Notes under the pieces: model-generated
What the model saw: the letters and a program-made list of their open reading frames with translations, nothing else
Database searches by the model: none
Told to the model about the DNA's origin: nothing
In this document: in pieces, positions 17,710 through 26,011 of the stretch
Layout of the letters: each line of letters begins with the position of its first letter
Position numbering within the stretch: position 1 is the first letter of the stretch
Made by a program: the position numbers and the translations under genes
NCBI RefSeq assembly: GCF_022347685.1
Contig: NZ_JAKRGF010000002.1
Coordinates: forward strand, 310,001-374,000
DNA: 64,000 nucleotides
DNA from: Thalassobius sp. Cn5-15
Lineage (GTDB): Bacteria > Pseudomonadota > Alphaproteobacteria > Rhodobacterales > Rhodobacteraceae
Direction: 5' to 3'

Positions 17710-18156
17710 TTAAGAGCGACACATTGCCGGACTTAGGATCTCCAGCAAGCGATCATTGCCGCAGACAAGCGCATCCAGCGTCACCTCATCAAGGTGGGCA
17801 AAAAACGCCTCAGCCGCATCCGCCAGCGCTAGTCGCAGACGGCAGGCCTCTGTCAGGGGACAGGTGTTATCGATGTCGGCAAAGCATTCCGCCAGCGGCA
17901 CCGACGCCTCCAACGAACGGAATACATCGCCGATACGGATATCCGGTGCAGGACGGCCCAGTTCAATGCCACCATTGCGCCCACGCTGGGTGCGCAGATA
18001 CCCCAATTGGCCCAATTTATTGATCACCTGCGCCAAATGGTTTTCCGAGGCATTGCACCTTTCGGCGATTTCCGATTTGGTCACCAGACGGTCATCATTG
18101 GCCGCGCAAAACATCAGAATGCGGATCGCGATGTTGGTTCGTTTGGTAACGCGCAT
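17710..18156 (-). CDS. nsrR: NsrR-type Rrf2 family Fe-S transcriptional regulator
   Basis: A 148-residue regulator. The N-terminal winged helix includes SENHLAQVINKLGQLGYL and RGRNGGIELG, closer to E. coli NsrR (RNHMVKIINQL) than to RirA or IscR. Three cysteines, C91, C99 and C105 (C-x7-C-x5-C, in AECFADIDNTC and EACRLRLAL), are the Fe-S ligands used by NsrR to sense nitric oxide. ATG 18156 is preceded 13 bp upstream by a perfect 12-bp palindrome and farther up by a perfect FNR box, suggesting anaerobic activation and self-repression. RirA, with the same cysteine spacing, is the main alternative. No NO-detoxification gene is adjacent. Confidence 0.75.
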   Translation of the reverse strand: MRVTKRTNIAIRILMFCAANDDRLVTKSEIAERCNASENHLAQVINKLGQLGYLRTQRGRNGGIELGRPAPDIRIGDVFRSLEASVPLAECFADIDNTCPLTEACRLRLALADAAEAFFAHLDEVTLDALVCGNDRLLEILSPAMCRS

Positions 18157-18168
18157 GGGTCCTGTCCT

Positions 18169-18180
18169 CACAATATTGTG
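18169..18180. promoter_or_regulatory. Palindromic operator candidate for the NsrR-type gene
   Basis: CACAATATTGTG is a perfect 12-bp palindrome just upstream of the regulator's ATG (minus strand). If transcription starts at the distance expected from the FNR box, the palindrome overlaps the start site, which fits self-repression. Binding is inferred. Confidence 0.5.
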
Positions 18181-18214
18181 GGCTATACCTTGCCTGTCAC
18201 GGCGGGATGAGGGA

Positions 18215-18228
18215 TTGATGTGGATCAA
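18215..18228. promoter_or_regulatory. Perfect FNR/FnrL box
   Basis: TTGAT-GTGG-ATCAA matches the FNR consensus TTGAT-N4-ATCAA exactly. It lies between the divergent NsrR-type gene and the GGCT-like gene. Centred near 18221.5, a -41.5 spacing puts a minus-strand start at about 18180, with a TATAGC-like -10 at about 18183-18188. Activation of the regulator gene under low oxygen is inferred; toward the plus-strand gene the box is only 30 bp from the ATG. Confidence 0.75.
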
Positions 18229-18257
18229 GACTTGGGTCTTAACGAGGGATTTCCTGC

Positions 18258-18881
18258 ATGAAAGATGCATTTTTCTTTGGCTACGGCTCTTTGGTGAACC
18301 GCGCGACCCATATTTACGACAATGCCCACCACGCCCGCGTCCGTGGTTGGCGGCGGTTATGGCGGCACACGGCACTGCGTCCGATTGCCTTTCTGACTGT
18401 GGTGCCGGATTCGCAAAGCGTAATTGACGGCCTGATCGCAGGTGTCCCCGGCAATGACTGGGACGCACTGGACGCGCGCGAATACGCCTATGACCGCGTA
18501 GCGCTGAACGATCAGCTGGATCACGCACTGACGACAACGCCGGACACCGCAATCTACACCATCCCCGCCGATAAGCACGGCACGCCTGATCGTTTACATC
18601 CGGTACTGCTGAGTTATCTGGATGTTGTCATACAGGGCTATCTGAATGAATTCGGCGAAGAAGGCGCGCAGGCATTTTTTGCCAGCACTGATGGTTGGGA
18701 CGCTCCCATTCTGGATGACCGCGCTGCGCCCTATTATCCACGCCACCGGATCCTCAGCCAGCAGGAGCGTGCACTGGTGGACCGCCTGCTGGACGACGCA
18801 GGCGCAGAACGCACACAGCACAGTGCCGCCGAGAAGGCCAGCTTCGAGGCGCAGATGAAGCAGCCCGCCAAACGCCCCTAA
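18258..18881 (+). CDS. Gamma-glutamylcyclotransferase-like (GGCT fold) protein
   Basis: A 207-residue protein. It opens with the fold's phosphate-binding signature F-x-Y-G-S-L (FFFGYGSLVN, residues 5-14), and the likely catalytic acid is E75 in LDAREYAYDRV, matching the E-x-x-Y-x-R pattern of GGCT enzymes. Such enzymes cyclise gamma-glutamyl groups to 5-oxoproline, for example in glutathione breakdown; several subfamilies have no known substrate. The C-terminal part is polar and helical. It is divergent from the NsrR-type gene and may share the FNR-box region, but no shared role is proved. Confidence 0.72.
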   Translation: MKDAFFFGYGSLVNRATHIYDNAHHARVRGWRRLWRHTALRPIAFLTVVPDSQSVIDGLIAGVPGNDWDALDAREYAYDRVALNDQLDHALTTTPDTAIYTIPADKHGTPDRLHPVLLSYLDVVIQGYLNEFGEEGAQAFFASTDGWDAPILDDRAAPYYPRHRILSQQERALVDRLLDDAGAERTQHSAAEKASFEAQMKQPAKRP

Positions 18882-19298
18882 GCGCGCGAACCACAGGACC
18901 ATGCGGCCGATCACCCAACTGGGCTCATTCTATAGAGAAACCAATACCCGCGCGGGTGAAACTGGTTACTGCACGCCCTGCAGTCTCTGATGAATTTATT
19001 AAAATAACCTAAATTTTTCGCTCATCTTAGGCGCGAGATCCGATTTTTGTCACCAAAACCGTAAACAATCCGGCGATTTCACCCAGATTATCGGCGATTT
19101 TCGCACCAGACCCCTCCTAAAGAGAGTGCCAACCATCCCTTTTAACGGGGTTAAACAGCGCGCTCCCCCGCCGTTCTACATACTGAGTAAAACGATCCAA
19201 CGCTGCCGCTCAGGATTGTTTAGTTTGTAACGTTTCACGAGGGCTTTTGAACCATGACTCAGATCGGACACATTGAGAGAGCTCTTGAAGGGGGAACT
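18882..19298. other. 417-bp gap upstream of the CBS gene
   Basis: I see no convincing gene. The region is more AT-rich than its surroundings. It holds a small palindrome (ACCCGCGCGGGT, 18948-18959) and a 9-bp direct repeat CGGCGATTT at 19071 and 19092, 21 bp apart (two helical turns). A 29-codon ATG frame at 18901-18990 lacks a good ribosome site. The promoter of the CBS gene should lie here. Confidence 0.5.
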
Positions 19299-19766
19299 AT
19301 GAATACCAAACTGAAAACCGTTTCGCAGATTATCCGTAAACGTCGCCTGTTTTGCGTGTCGCCTGATGACATGGCACGTCAGGCCTGTAAGGTAATGACC
19401 AACCGTAAGGTCGGCGCTCTGCCGGTGATCGATGACAATGGCACATTGGTCGGCGTGATTTCTGAACGTGACATCGTACGCCGCTGCATCGGCGGCAAAC
19501 GCAACACTGTGCGCACCCCGATCCGCGAGGTAATGACCCCGGACCCCATCGTGGCCAAATCCGATGACACCATCGTCGTCGCCATCGCCGTGATGATGCA
19601 AAACAACATCCGCCACCTGCCGATCGTCGAAAACGGCGTCGTCACTGGCATGATCTGCATCCGCGAAGTAATCACCGAACTGTCTACCATGGCGGTAAAG
19701 AACTTCGGCATGGCTGGCCTGACGTCAGAAACCGAACTGCGCTTTGCTGAACGCGTGACCATCTAA
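19299..19766 (+). CDS. CBS-domain pair protein
   Basis: A 155-residue stand-alone Bateman module. CBS1 has the pattern V-x-P-D-D...GALPVIDDNGTLVGVISERDIVR and CBS2 has M-T-P-D-P-I-V...IRHLPIVENGVVTGMICIREVI. Such modules bind adenine nucleotides or NAD and regulate partner proteins; here no enzymatic domain is attached and the partner is unknown. ATG 19299 is chosen because it follows GAAGGGGGA; the alternative ATG at 19254 would add 15 residues. A strong bidirectional terminator separates it from gltX. Confidence 0.87.
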   Translation: MNTKLKTVSQIIRKRRLFCVSPDDMARQACKVMTNRKVGALPVIDDNGTLVGVISERDIVRRCIGGKRNTVRTPIREVMTPDPIVAKSDDTIVVAIAVMMQNNIRHLPIVENGVVTGMICIREVITELSTMAVKNFGMAGLTSETELRFAERVTI

Positions 19767-19868
19767 CGCAGCCGCCCACCGCGCCTGACAGCGACCCCCG
19801 GGGCGGCGTTAACCTGTCCCCCTTCCCGCCCCTGAGGCCGCCCTATCGCTCTTCCCGAGCAGGCATAG

Positions 19869-19902
19869 AAAACCCCCGCGATGTCACCATCGCGGGGGTT
19901 TG
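19869..19902. terminator. Bidirectional terminator between the CBS gene and gltX
   Basis: A 14-bp perfect stem (19870-19883 with 19888-19901; AAACCCCCGCGATG) with a TCAC loop. T-runs occur on both strands, so it can serve both convergent genes. Confidence 0.92.
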
Positions 19903-19925
19903 GCGTTTCTAGGATCAGGCGGGTA

Positions 19926-21251
19926 TTAGCCGCGCGCCTTGACCACCTGCAACAGCGGCATCACATCGCCCATGTCGGGACCATGACCCTGACCGGTCAG
20001 CGCCTTGCGCAGCGGCATGAACAGGCCTTTGCCCTTGCGGCCAGTGGCCTCTTTCACCGCAGCGGTCCAGGTTTTCCAGGTGGTGTTATCAAACGGACCT
20101 TCTGGCAACATCGCCATCGCCTCTTTGATGAACTCCGCATCTTCATCCGCGATTTCAGGCTCTGCGCCTTCGCTAAACAGGGTCCACCAGCCAGCAAGAT
20201 CGCCGCGCACTGTGATGTTGTCGCGGGTCACGGTCCAGAACTGTTCGGCCAGATCAGCAGGCACGCCCAGCGCTGCAATCTCATCCTTTACCGCGTCAAA
20301 CGGCAGGGTTTGCAGATAATGGCCTGTCAGCGGGAACAGATCCTGCACGTCAAACTTAGTCGGGGCCGAGCCGAAACGGTTGATGTCGAACCCTTCTGCC
20401 AGCTCCTCCATCGAGGCGCGCAGCTCCACCGGATCGGACGAGCCAAGGCGCGCCATCTGGCTGAGCAGCGCCAGCGGCTCCACACCCTGTTCGCGCAGAT
20501 CCTTGATCGCCAAAGTGCCCAGACGTTTGGACAGCGCTTCCCCCTGCGGGCCGGTCAGCAATGAGTGGTGGGCAAAGGCCGGCGCTTCATGGCCCAGCGC
20601 GTTGATCATCTGGATCTGGGTGGCGGTGTTGGTCACGTGGTCAGATCCGCGCACGACGTTCGTCACGCCCATGTCGGTGTCATCCACAACCGACGCAATG
20701 GTGTAAAGAACCTGACCATCGGCACGGATCAGCACCGGATCCGATACCGAGGCCGCATCGATCGAGATATCGCCCAAGACGCCATCAGCCCATTCGATCC
20801 GGGCGTGATCCAGTTTGAAACGCCAGACACCATCACCGCGTTCTGCACGCAGTGCGTCCTTCTCAGCATCAGACAGCGCCAGCGCGGCACGGTCATAGAC
20901 CGGAGGCTTGCCCATGTTCAGCTGTTTCTTCCGCTTCAGGTCCAGCTCTGTCGGGGTTTCAAACGCCTCATAGAACCGGCCCATGTCGCGCAATTTATCG
21001 GCAGCCTCGGCATAGCGGTCCAGCCGCAGCGACTGACGTTCCATCACATCCCATTCCAGGCCCAGCCATTCCAGATCGCGCTGGATCTGGTCAACGTATT
21101 CCTCTTTCGACCGCTCAGGATCGGTGTCGTCGATCCGCAGAATAAACGTACCGCCCGCCTTTTTGGCGATCAGGTAGTTCATCAGCGCAGTGCGCAGGTT
21201 GCCAACGTGAATATAGCCTGTCGGCGAAGGGGCAAAACGGGTGGTGGTCAT
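19926..21251 (-). CDS. gltX: Glutamyl-tRNA synthetase
   Basis: A 441-residue class I synthetase charging tRNA-Glu. The HIGH-type motif is in RFAPSPTGYIHVGNLRTAL, with RIDDTD following, and the KMSKS-type loop reads ALSKRLG. The C-terminal anticodon-binding region is present but the protein is shorter than the roughly 470-residue form. Many Alphaproteobacteria carry two GltX paralogs; this resembles the shorter one. Which tRNA it prefers cannot be read. It is monocistronic, with its own terminator. Confidence 0.93.
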   Translation of the reverse strand: MTTTRFAPSPTGYIHVGNLRTALMNYLIAKKAGGTFILRIDDTDPERSKEEYVDQIQRDLEWLGLEWDVMERQSLRLDRYAEAADKLRDMGRFYEAFETPTELDLKRKKQLNMGKPPVYDRAALALSDAEKDALRAERGDGVWRFKLDHARIEWADGVLGDISIDAASVSDPVLIRADGQVLYTIASVVDDTDMGVTNVVRGSDHVTNTATQIQMINALGHEAPAFAHHSLLTGPQGEALSKRLGTLAIKDLREQGVEPLALLSQMARLGSSDPVELRASMEELAEGFDINRFGSAPTKFDVQDLFPLTGHYLQTLPFDAVKDEIAALGVPADLAEQFWTVTRDNITVRGDLAGWWTLFSEGAEPEIADEDAEFIKEAMAMLPEGPFDNTTWKTWTAAVKEATGRKGKGLFMPLRKALTGQGHGPDMGDVMPLLQVVKARG

Positions 21252-21425
21252 CTCGATCTCCTGTTGCAGGGGCTGATGTCACAGCTTGATCCCTTTGTCC
21301 AGTTTCGCCCCGAACGCGCAGGCGATCTGGCGGGGTATAACACAATTTTCACGACTGCGTGAGAAGACAGGACAGGGTCGTACGTGCAACTAATTGGACA
21401 CCGAATGCACAGAGGAGGAAGCCCT

Positions 21426-22370
21426 ATGCCCCGCAAGTCCCTGCTGACCGCCCCGATGATCACCCGCCGCCACATGCTGACCGCTGGCGCCGCCGTACCG
21501 CTGACGGCCGCGCTTGGGTCCGGTATCGCCCGCGCCGCTGCGCCGATGCTGGGCCCCGCAACGCCCGAATTTCACCGCTTCAAGCTGGGAGAAATAGAGG
21601 TGACAACCCTGCTGGCTGGCACACGCACCGTGGGCGACCCGCAGACCATCTTCGGCATGAACGTCAGCGCTGAGGAATTTGCTGCCGCTTCCGCAGAGGC
21701 CAATATTCCCGTCGACAAGGCGCAGTTCTTCTTTACCCCCACAATCGTGAACACTGGCTCAGAGCTGGTGCTGTTTGACACAGGCCTCAACGCCGAAGGC
21801 ATCACCGCCGCCGTGACGGCGGCAGGTTACACGCCCGAACAGGTGGATGTGGTGGTGATCACCCATATGCACGGCGACCACATCGGCGGGTTGATCGGCA
21901 ATGGCACGGCGACCTTCCCGAATGCCCGCTATGTCGCTGGCGCGAAAGAGTTTGACTACTGGGCAACGACCGACAACGAACGTTTCGCCACGAAGGCGCG
22001 TCCGCTGGCTGAACAGATGACCATGTTAAATGATGGCGACAGTCCGGTGTCCGGCGTGACCGCCATGGCGGCCTTTGGCCACACGCCGGGCCATATGACC
22101 TATATGCTGGACAGTGGTGGACAACAGCTGTTGATCGCAGCCGATTTTGCCAACCACTATGTCTGGTCCCTGGCCCATCCCGACTGGGAGGTGCGCTTTG
22201 ATATGGATAAATCAGCTGCTGCTGCCACCCGACGCAAGATCCTGTCGATGCTGGCCGCCGACCGCGTGCCGTTTATCGGCTACCACATGCCCTTCCCGGG
22301 CCTCGGTTATGTGGAAAAACAGGGCGATGGCTTCCACTATCATGCGGCCAGCTATCAGCTGTCGCTCTGA
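21426..22370 (+). CDS. Tat-exported MBL-fold metallo-hydrolase
   Basis: A 314-residue protein. It starts at ATG 21426, which follows AGAGGAGG; an upstream GTG frame is less likely. The N-terminus carries a Tat motif (TRRHMLTAGAAVPL) and an A-R-A-A cleavage region, so the folded metalloenzyme is probably moved to the periplasm. The metal motif is H-x-H-x-D-H (THMHGDHIGG, from residue 146), with further ligand candidates in FGHTPGHM and AADFANH. The layout resembles lactonase or quorum-quenching-type MBL enzymes, but the substrate is not established. It is divergent from gltX. Confidence 0.85.
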   Translation: MPRKSLLTAPMITRRHMLTAGAAVPLTAALGSGIARAAAPMLGPATPEFHRFKLGEIEVTTLLAGTRTVGDPQTIFGMNVSAEEFAAASAEANIPVDKAQFFFTPTIVNTGSELVLFDTGLNAEGITAAVTAAGYTPEQVDVVVITHMHGDHIGGLIGNGTATFPNARYVAGAKEFDYWATTDNERFATKARPLAEQMTMLNDGDSPVSGVTAMAAFGHTPGHMTYMLDSGGQQLLIAADFANHYVWSLAHPDWEVRFDMDKSAAAATRRKILSMLAADRVPFIGYHMPFPGLGYVEKQGDGFHYHAASYQLSL

Positions 22371-22477
22371 GCCTGAGCGGCGGGGTTTGAGTGTTCGAAG
22401 ACCGTTGAGAAGGGTTTCCCGGCCTGCGAATATCCGCTCTGCAGGCACCCCGAGGGCCTTTGAGCCCGAGACATAAG

Positions 22478-22504
22478 GCGCGCCCCGATCGGGGCGCGCA
22501 TTTT
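22478..22504. terminator. Terminator between the MBL gene and nadE
   Basis: GCGCGCCCCGA / TCGGGGCGCGC forms a 22-bp perfect palindrome (22478-22499) followed by ATTTT on the plus strand. It lies between convergent genes. Confidence 0.85.
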
Positions 22505-22521
22505 ACTTACGCGCCGCTCAT

Positions 22522-24186
22522 TTAGGCACCACTGGGATCGCGCCAGCGGTTCACAATCGGATAGCGGCGATCCAGCCAGAAAGCCTTGCGCGATAGACGG
22601 GTGCCGGGTGCGGATTGGAAGCGTTTGTATTCGCTGATGAACACCAGGTGCTCTACTTGCTTCACCGTGTCCCGCTCATATCCCGCAGCGACGCAATCGG
22701 CGACGGAGGCCTCTTCATCCACCAACATAGTCAGGATACCATCAAGGATGTCATAGGGCGGCAGGCTATCGTCGTCTTTTTGGTCAGGACGCAGCTCTGC
22801 GCTTGGCGGTTTGTCGATGATCGTCACGGGAATAACCGTCCCCTCAGGGCCGTTCATCCACGCACGGTGGTTGGCATTGCGCCAGCGACAGACGTCAAAG
22901 ACGCGGGTTTTATACATGTCTTTGATCGGATTATAGCCACCGTTCATGTCGCCGTAGATGGTGGCGTAGCCCACTGCAACCTCTGATTTGTTACCGGTGG
23001 TCAGCAGCATTTCCCCGAACTTGTTGGACATCGCCATCAACAACAGACCCCGCAGACGGGACTGAATATTTTCCTCTGTCAGATCCTCATCCCGGCCCTG
23101 AAACAAAGGCGCCAGGGTATGGGTCACCGCAGCGCGGCTTTCGACGATGGGCACATAGTCGTAGGGACAGCCGAGGTTATTTGCCAAGGCTTCGGCATCG
23201 TCCAGCGAACCTTGCGAGGTGTATTCAGACGGCAGCATCACACAGCGCACGTTTTCTGCGCCCAGCGCATCTGCTGCAATCGTTGCAACAATCGCGCTGT
23301 CGATCCCGCCAGAGAGGCCAAGCAGAACCTTGCCGAAGCCAGATTTTCCGCAATAGTCGCGCAGGGATTGCACCATACAGCGGTAGTCCTGCTCCATCTC
23401 ATCCGGCAGCGTGGCCTTGTCGCCCTCTTCGGCGCGCCAGCCGTCATCAACGCGACGCAGGGTGACATGAGCCAGCGCCTCATCAAACAGCGGCAGCTGC
23501 AGCGCCAGCGATCCTCCGGGATTTAGGATGAAAGAGCCGCCATCAAAGACCTGATCGTCCTGACCACCCACCATATTGAGATAAATCAGCGGCAGGCCGG
23601 TTTCGACCACGCGCGCGACCATGTGGTTCATCCGGCGCTCAAACTTGCCGCGATAGTAAGGGGACCCGTTGGGAACCAGTAGAAACTCCGCTCCTGTTTC
23701 CTCCAGCGTCTCCGATACATCCTCAAACCAAGCATCTTCGCAGATGGGGGATCCGATGCGCACGCCAGCGACGTCATAGGGCCCCGTCAACGGGCCGTGA
23801 TCAAACAGGCGCTCTTCATCAAAGACGGTATAATTGGGCAGGTGATGCTTACGGCGGATGTGGGCAATCTTACCACCATCCAAAATGTAGTACGCGTTGA
23901 ACAACTGGCCATTTTCGCCCAGCGGTCCGCCGATCGCCAGCGCAGGTCCATCCGCGCAATCCGCGGCCAGCGCCTCCATCACCTGATAGGCGCGGACCTG
24001 CAGCGCCGGTTTCATCACCAGATCCTGCGCGTTATAACCCAATAGGAACATTTCCGGCAGCGCAACCAGATCACTACCTGCCTCTTTGGCCGCACGCCAA
24101 GCCTCTTTGGCCTTGGCGGCGTTGCCGTCCAGATCACCCATCACGGGGTTCAACTGTGCCATGGTCAGTCGGAAAATGTCGGCCAT
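22522..24186 (-). CDS. nadE: Glutamine-hydrolysing NAD+ synthetase
   Basis: A 554-residue two-domain enzyme that makes NAD from nicotinate adenine dinucleotide using glutamine nitrogen. The N-terminal nitrilase-type glutaminase has its Glu-Lys-Cys triad at E45 (LPEMFLLGY), K113 (RRKHHLPNY) and C149 (GSPICEDAWF). The C-terminal ATP pyrophosphatase domain has the PP-loop LSGGIDS near residue 290. Both active sites appear intact. ATG 24186 is the natural start. It is monocistronic and divergent from the MORN-repeat gene. Confidence 0.96.
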   Translation of the reverse strand: MADIFRLTMAQLNPVMGDLDGNAAKAKEAWRAAKEAGSDLVALPEMFLLGYNAQDLVMKPALQVRAYQVMEALAADCADGPALAIGGPLGENGQLFNAYYILDGGKIAHIRRKHHLPNYTVFDEERLFDHGPLTGPYDVAGVRIGSPICEDAWFEDVSETLEETGAEFLLVPNGSPYYRGKFERRMNHMVARVVETGLPLIYLNMVGGQDDQVFDGGSFILNPGGSLALQLPLFDEALAHVTLRRVDDGWRAEEGDKATLPDEMEQDYRCMVQSLRDYCGKSGFGKVLLGLSGGIDSAIVATIAADALGAENVRCVMLPSEYTSQGSLDDAEALANNLGCPYDYVPIVESRAAVTHTLAPLFQGRDEDLTEENIQSRLRGLLLMAMSNKFGEMLLTTGNKSEVAVGYATIYGDMNGGYNPIKDMYKTRVFDVCRWRNANHRAWMNGPEGTVIPVTIIDKPPSAELRPDQKDDDSLPPYDILDGILTMLVDEEASVADCVAAGYERDTVKQVEHLVFISEYKRFQSAPGTRLSRKAFWLDRRYPIVNRWRDPSGA

Positions 24187-24357
24187 ATCCTGCGCTCCTC
24201 TTAGGCGGCTTGGGGATGGTGTAGCAGATCATCCGGCAAGGGAAAGCCGATTTGAACGAAAGCCGTTGCCTGATCTGCGCCCCTCGCTTAGTTTTTGCCT
24301 GTTTCAGGGCGAAACACGGGCGCCTTCGCAAAGGCACTCTGAAGGACAGGACAAAAA

Positions 24358-25878
24358 ATGGCGAATAAGCACATGAAACAGGCTGCAATACTCTCGGGAC
24401 TGGCGCTGAGCGTCAGCTTTGCGGCAAGTGCAGGCCAGGCACAGGACGGTGACGTTCTGACCAAGCAGTATGATGATGGCGGCGTCTATGAGGGCAGCTT
24501 CCGCGGGGGGGTGCAGCATGGCACCGGCACCTACCGGTTGCCCAATGGCTATGAATACACTGGCGACTGGGTCGATGGTGAGATCAAAGGTCAGGGTGTC
24601 GCGCGCTTCCCCAACGGATCTGTCTATGAAGGCGCCTTTGATAAGGGCAAGCCGCATGGGCTGGGCAAGATAGTGTTCAGCGATGGCGGCACCTATGAAG
24701 GCGACTGGGTCGAAGGTGCGATCACTGGTCAGGGCGTTGCGGTTTATGCCAACGGCATCCGCTATGAAGGCGGGTTTGAAAACACCAAACACCACGGCCG
24801 CGGCCGCCTGCAAAGCCCGGGTGGCTACATCTACGCCGGTGACTGGGTACAGGGCGTCAAAGAGGGTTTTGGCAAAATCACCTACCCTGATGGCGCGGTC
24901 TATGAGGGCGCGGTGCTGCGCGGCACCCGCGAAGGTCAGGGCACGCTTACCATGCCCGACGGTCTGGTCTACACGGGTCTGTGGAAAGACGGCCAGATCA
25001 ACGGCAAGGGCAAACTGACCCAACCCAACGGCGACGTCTATGAGGGCATGCTGGTTGGCGGTCGCCGCGAGGGCGCAGGTAAAGTCGTTTATGCCAATGG
25101 CGACAGCTATGAAGGCAACTTTGCCGAGGATCAGCGCAGCGGTCAGGGCACATTCAGCGGCGCGGATGGCTATCGCTACGTCGGCAACTGGGTCGCGGGC
25201 GTGATCGAAGGTGAGGGCAGCGTCACCTACCCTGATGGGTCAATCTACAAAGGCCAATTCCGCACCGGCCTGGCCGATGGCGTGGGCGAAATTACCTACC
25301 CTGATGGCGCCACCTATGCAGGCGACTGGAAGTCAGGCGTGATAGATGGGCAAGGCAAGGCCACCTATCCCAATGGCCTGATCTATGAAGGCGGTTTTGC
25401 CAATGCGCAAAACCACGGGTTTGGCATCATGACCTACCCCGATGGCTACCGCTATGAAGGCGAATGGCAAAAGGGCCAGCGGCAGGGCAAGGGGCAGGCC
25501 ACCTATGCTGATGGCACCATCTACAAGGGCGATTTCACCGCCGGTCTGCGCGATGGCGTAGGCGAACTGATCATGCCTGACGGCTTTCGCTATATCGGTC
25601 AGTGGAATGCTGGTGACCTGACCGGCAAAGGTATCGCGACCTATGCCAATGGTGACGTCTATGAGGGTGAATTTGTCAAAGGCAAACGGTCCGGTCAGGG
25701 CACTCTGCGCTACACAACGGGCCAAGAGGCCAGTGGCGATTGGGAAAACGGTGCGCTGACAAACGTGCCGGGTGTGCAGCCTGCGGCCGCGGAGGCTGAG
25801 ACTGAGACTGAGACTGAGGCGACGGAAACTGAGGCTGAAACGTCAGCTGAATCTGCAACAGAGACGCCGACAGAATAA
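24358..25878 (+). CDS. Exported MORN-repeat protein
   Basis: A 506-residue protein with a signal peptide (core ILSGLALSVSFAASAG). Residues about 35-470 are 18-19 tandem 23-residue MORN repeats of the type G-x-G-x-x-x-Y-x-x-G-x-x-Y-x-G-x-[FW]. The last repeat position alternates F and W almost perfectly, so the real unit is about 46 residues; the phase slips once near repeats 9-10. The C-terminus is an acidic, Glu/Thr-rich low-complexity tail (AEAETETETEATETEAETS). In eukaryotes MORN repeats bind membranes or proteins; here an envelope scaffold role is inferred only. Confidence 0.9.
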   Translation: MANKHMKQAAILSGLALSVSFAASAGQAQDGDVLTKQYDDGGVYEGSFRGGVQHGTGTYRLPNGYEYTGDWVDGEIKGQGVARFPNGSVYEGAFDKGKPHGLGKIVFSDGGTYEGDWVEGAITGQGVAVYANGIRYEGGFENTKHHGRGRLQSPGGYIYAGDWVQGVKEGFGKITYPDGAVYEGAVLRGTREGQGTLTMPDGLVYTGLWKDGQINGKGKLTQPNGDVYEGMLVGGRREGAGKVVYANGDSYEGNFAEDQRSGQGTFSGADGYRYVGNWVAGVIEGEGSVTYPDGSIYKGQFRTGLADGVGEITYPDGATYAGDWKSGVIDGQGKATYPNGLIYEGGFANAQNHGFGIMTYPDGYRYEGEWQKGQRQGKGQATYADGTIYKGDFTAGLRDGVGELIMPDGFRYIGQWNAGDLTGKGIATYANGDVYEGEFVKGKRSGQGTLRYTTGQEASGDWENGALTNVPGVQPAAAEAETETETEATETEAETSAESATETPTE

Positions 25879-25890
25879 CCCCCCGCCGCC

Positions 25891-26008
25891 CCGGCCCCGC
25901 GCCGGGGCCTGTCGGTTCTGGAGGAGAGAAACAAAAGGTTTGCGCCCGATCCCGAGGGCGGGGTCGGGCGCGAACCGAACCGCTTCGCGGTCCGATAAAG
26001 GTTCGCGC
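25891..26008. repeat. Overlapping palindromes between convergent genes
   Basis: GGCCCCG / CGGGGCC (25893-25909) is followed by GCGCCCGA / TCGGGCGC (25942-25971) and GCGCGAACC / GGTTCGCGC (25968-25976 with 26000-26008), the last enclosing CCGC-TTC-GCGG (25980-25990). The second and third stems share bases 25968-25971, so they cannot form together. T-runs are absent. It may terminate weakly for both genes or be a dispersed palindromic repeat. Confidence 0.5.
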
Positions 26009-26011
26009 GCG

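Noticed and set aside
17710-18156. Calling the Rrf2 protein RirA or IscR
   Set aside because: Cysteine spacing alone would allow RirA, but the recognition helix and the I-R-I-G-D-V and C-x-L-T-x-A-C-R-L segments are closer to NsrR; IscR has a different cysteine set.
18901-18990. A 29-codon frame with a C-x2-C motif in the 417-bp gap
   Set aside because: No Shine-Dalgarno at correct spacing, no known family, and no neighbour coupling.
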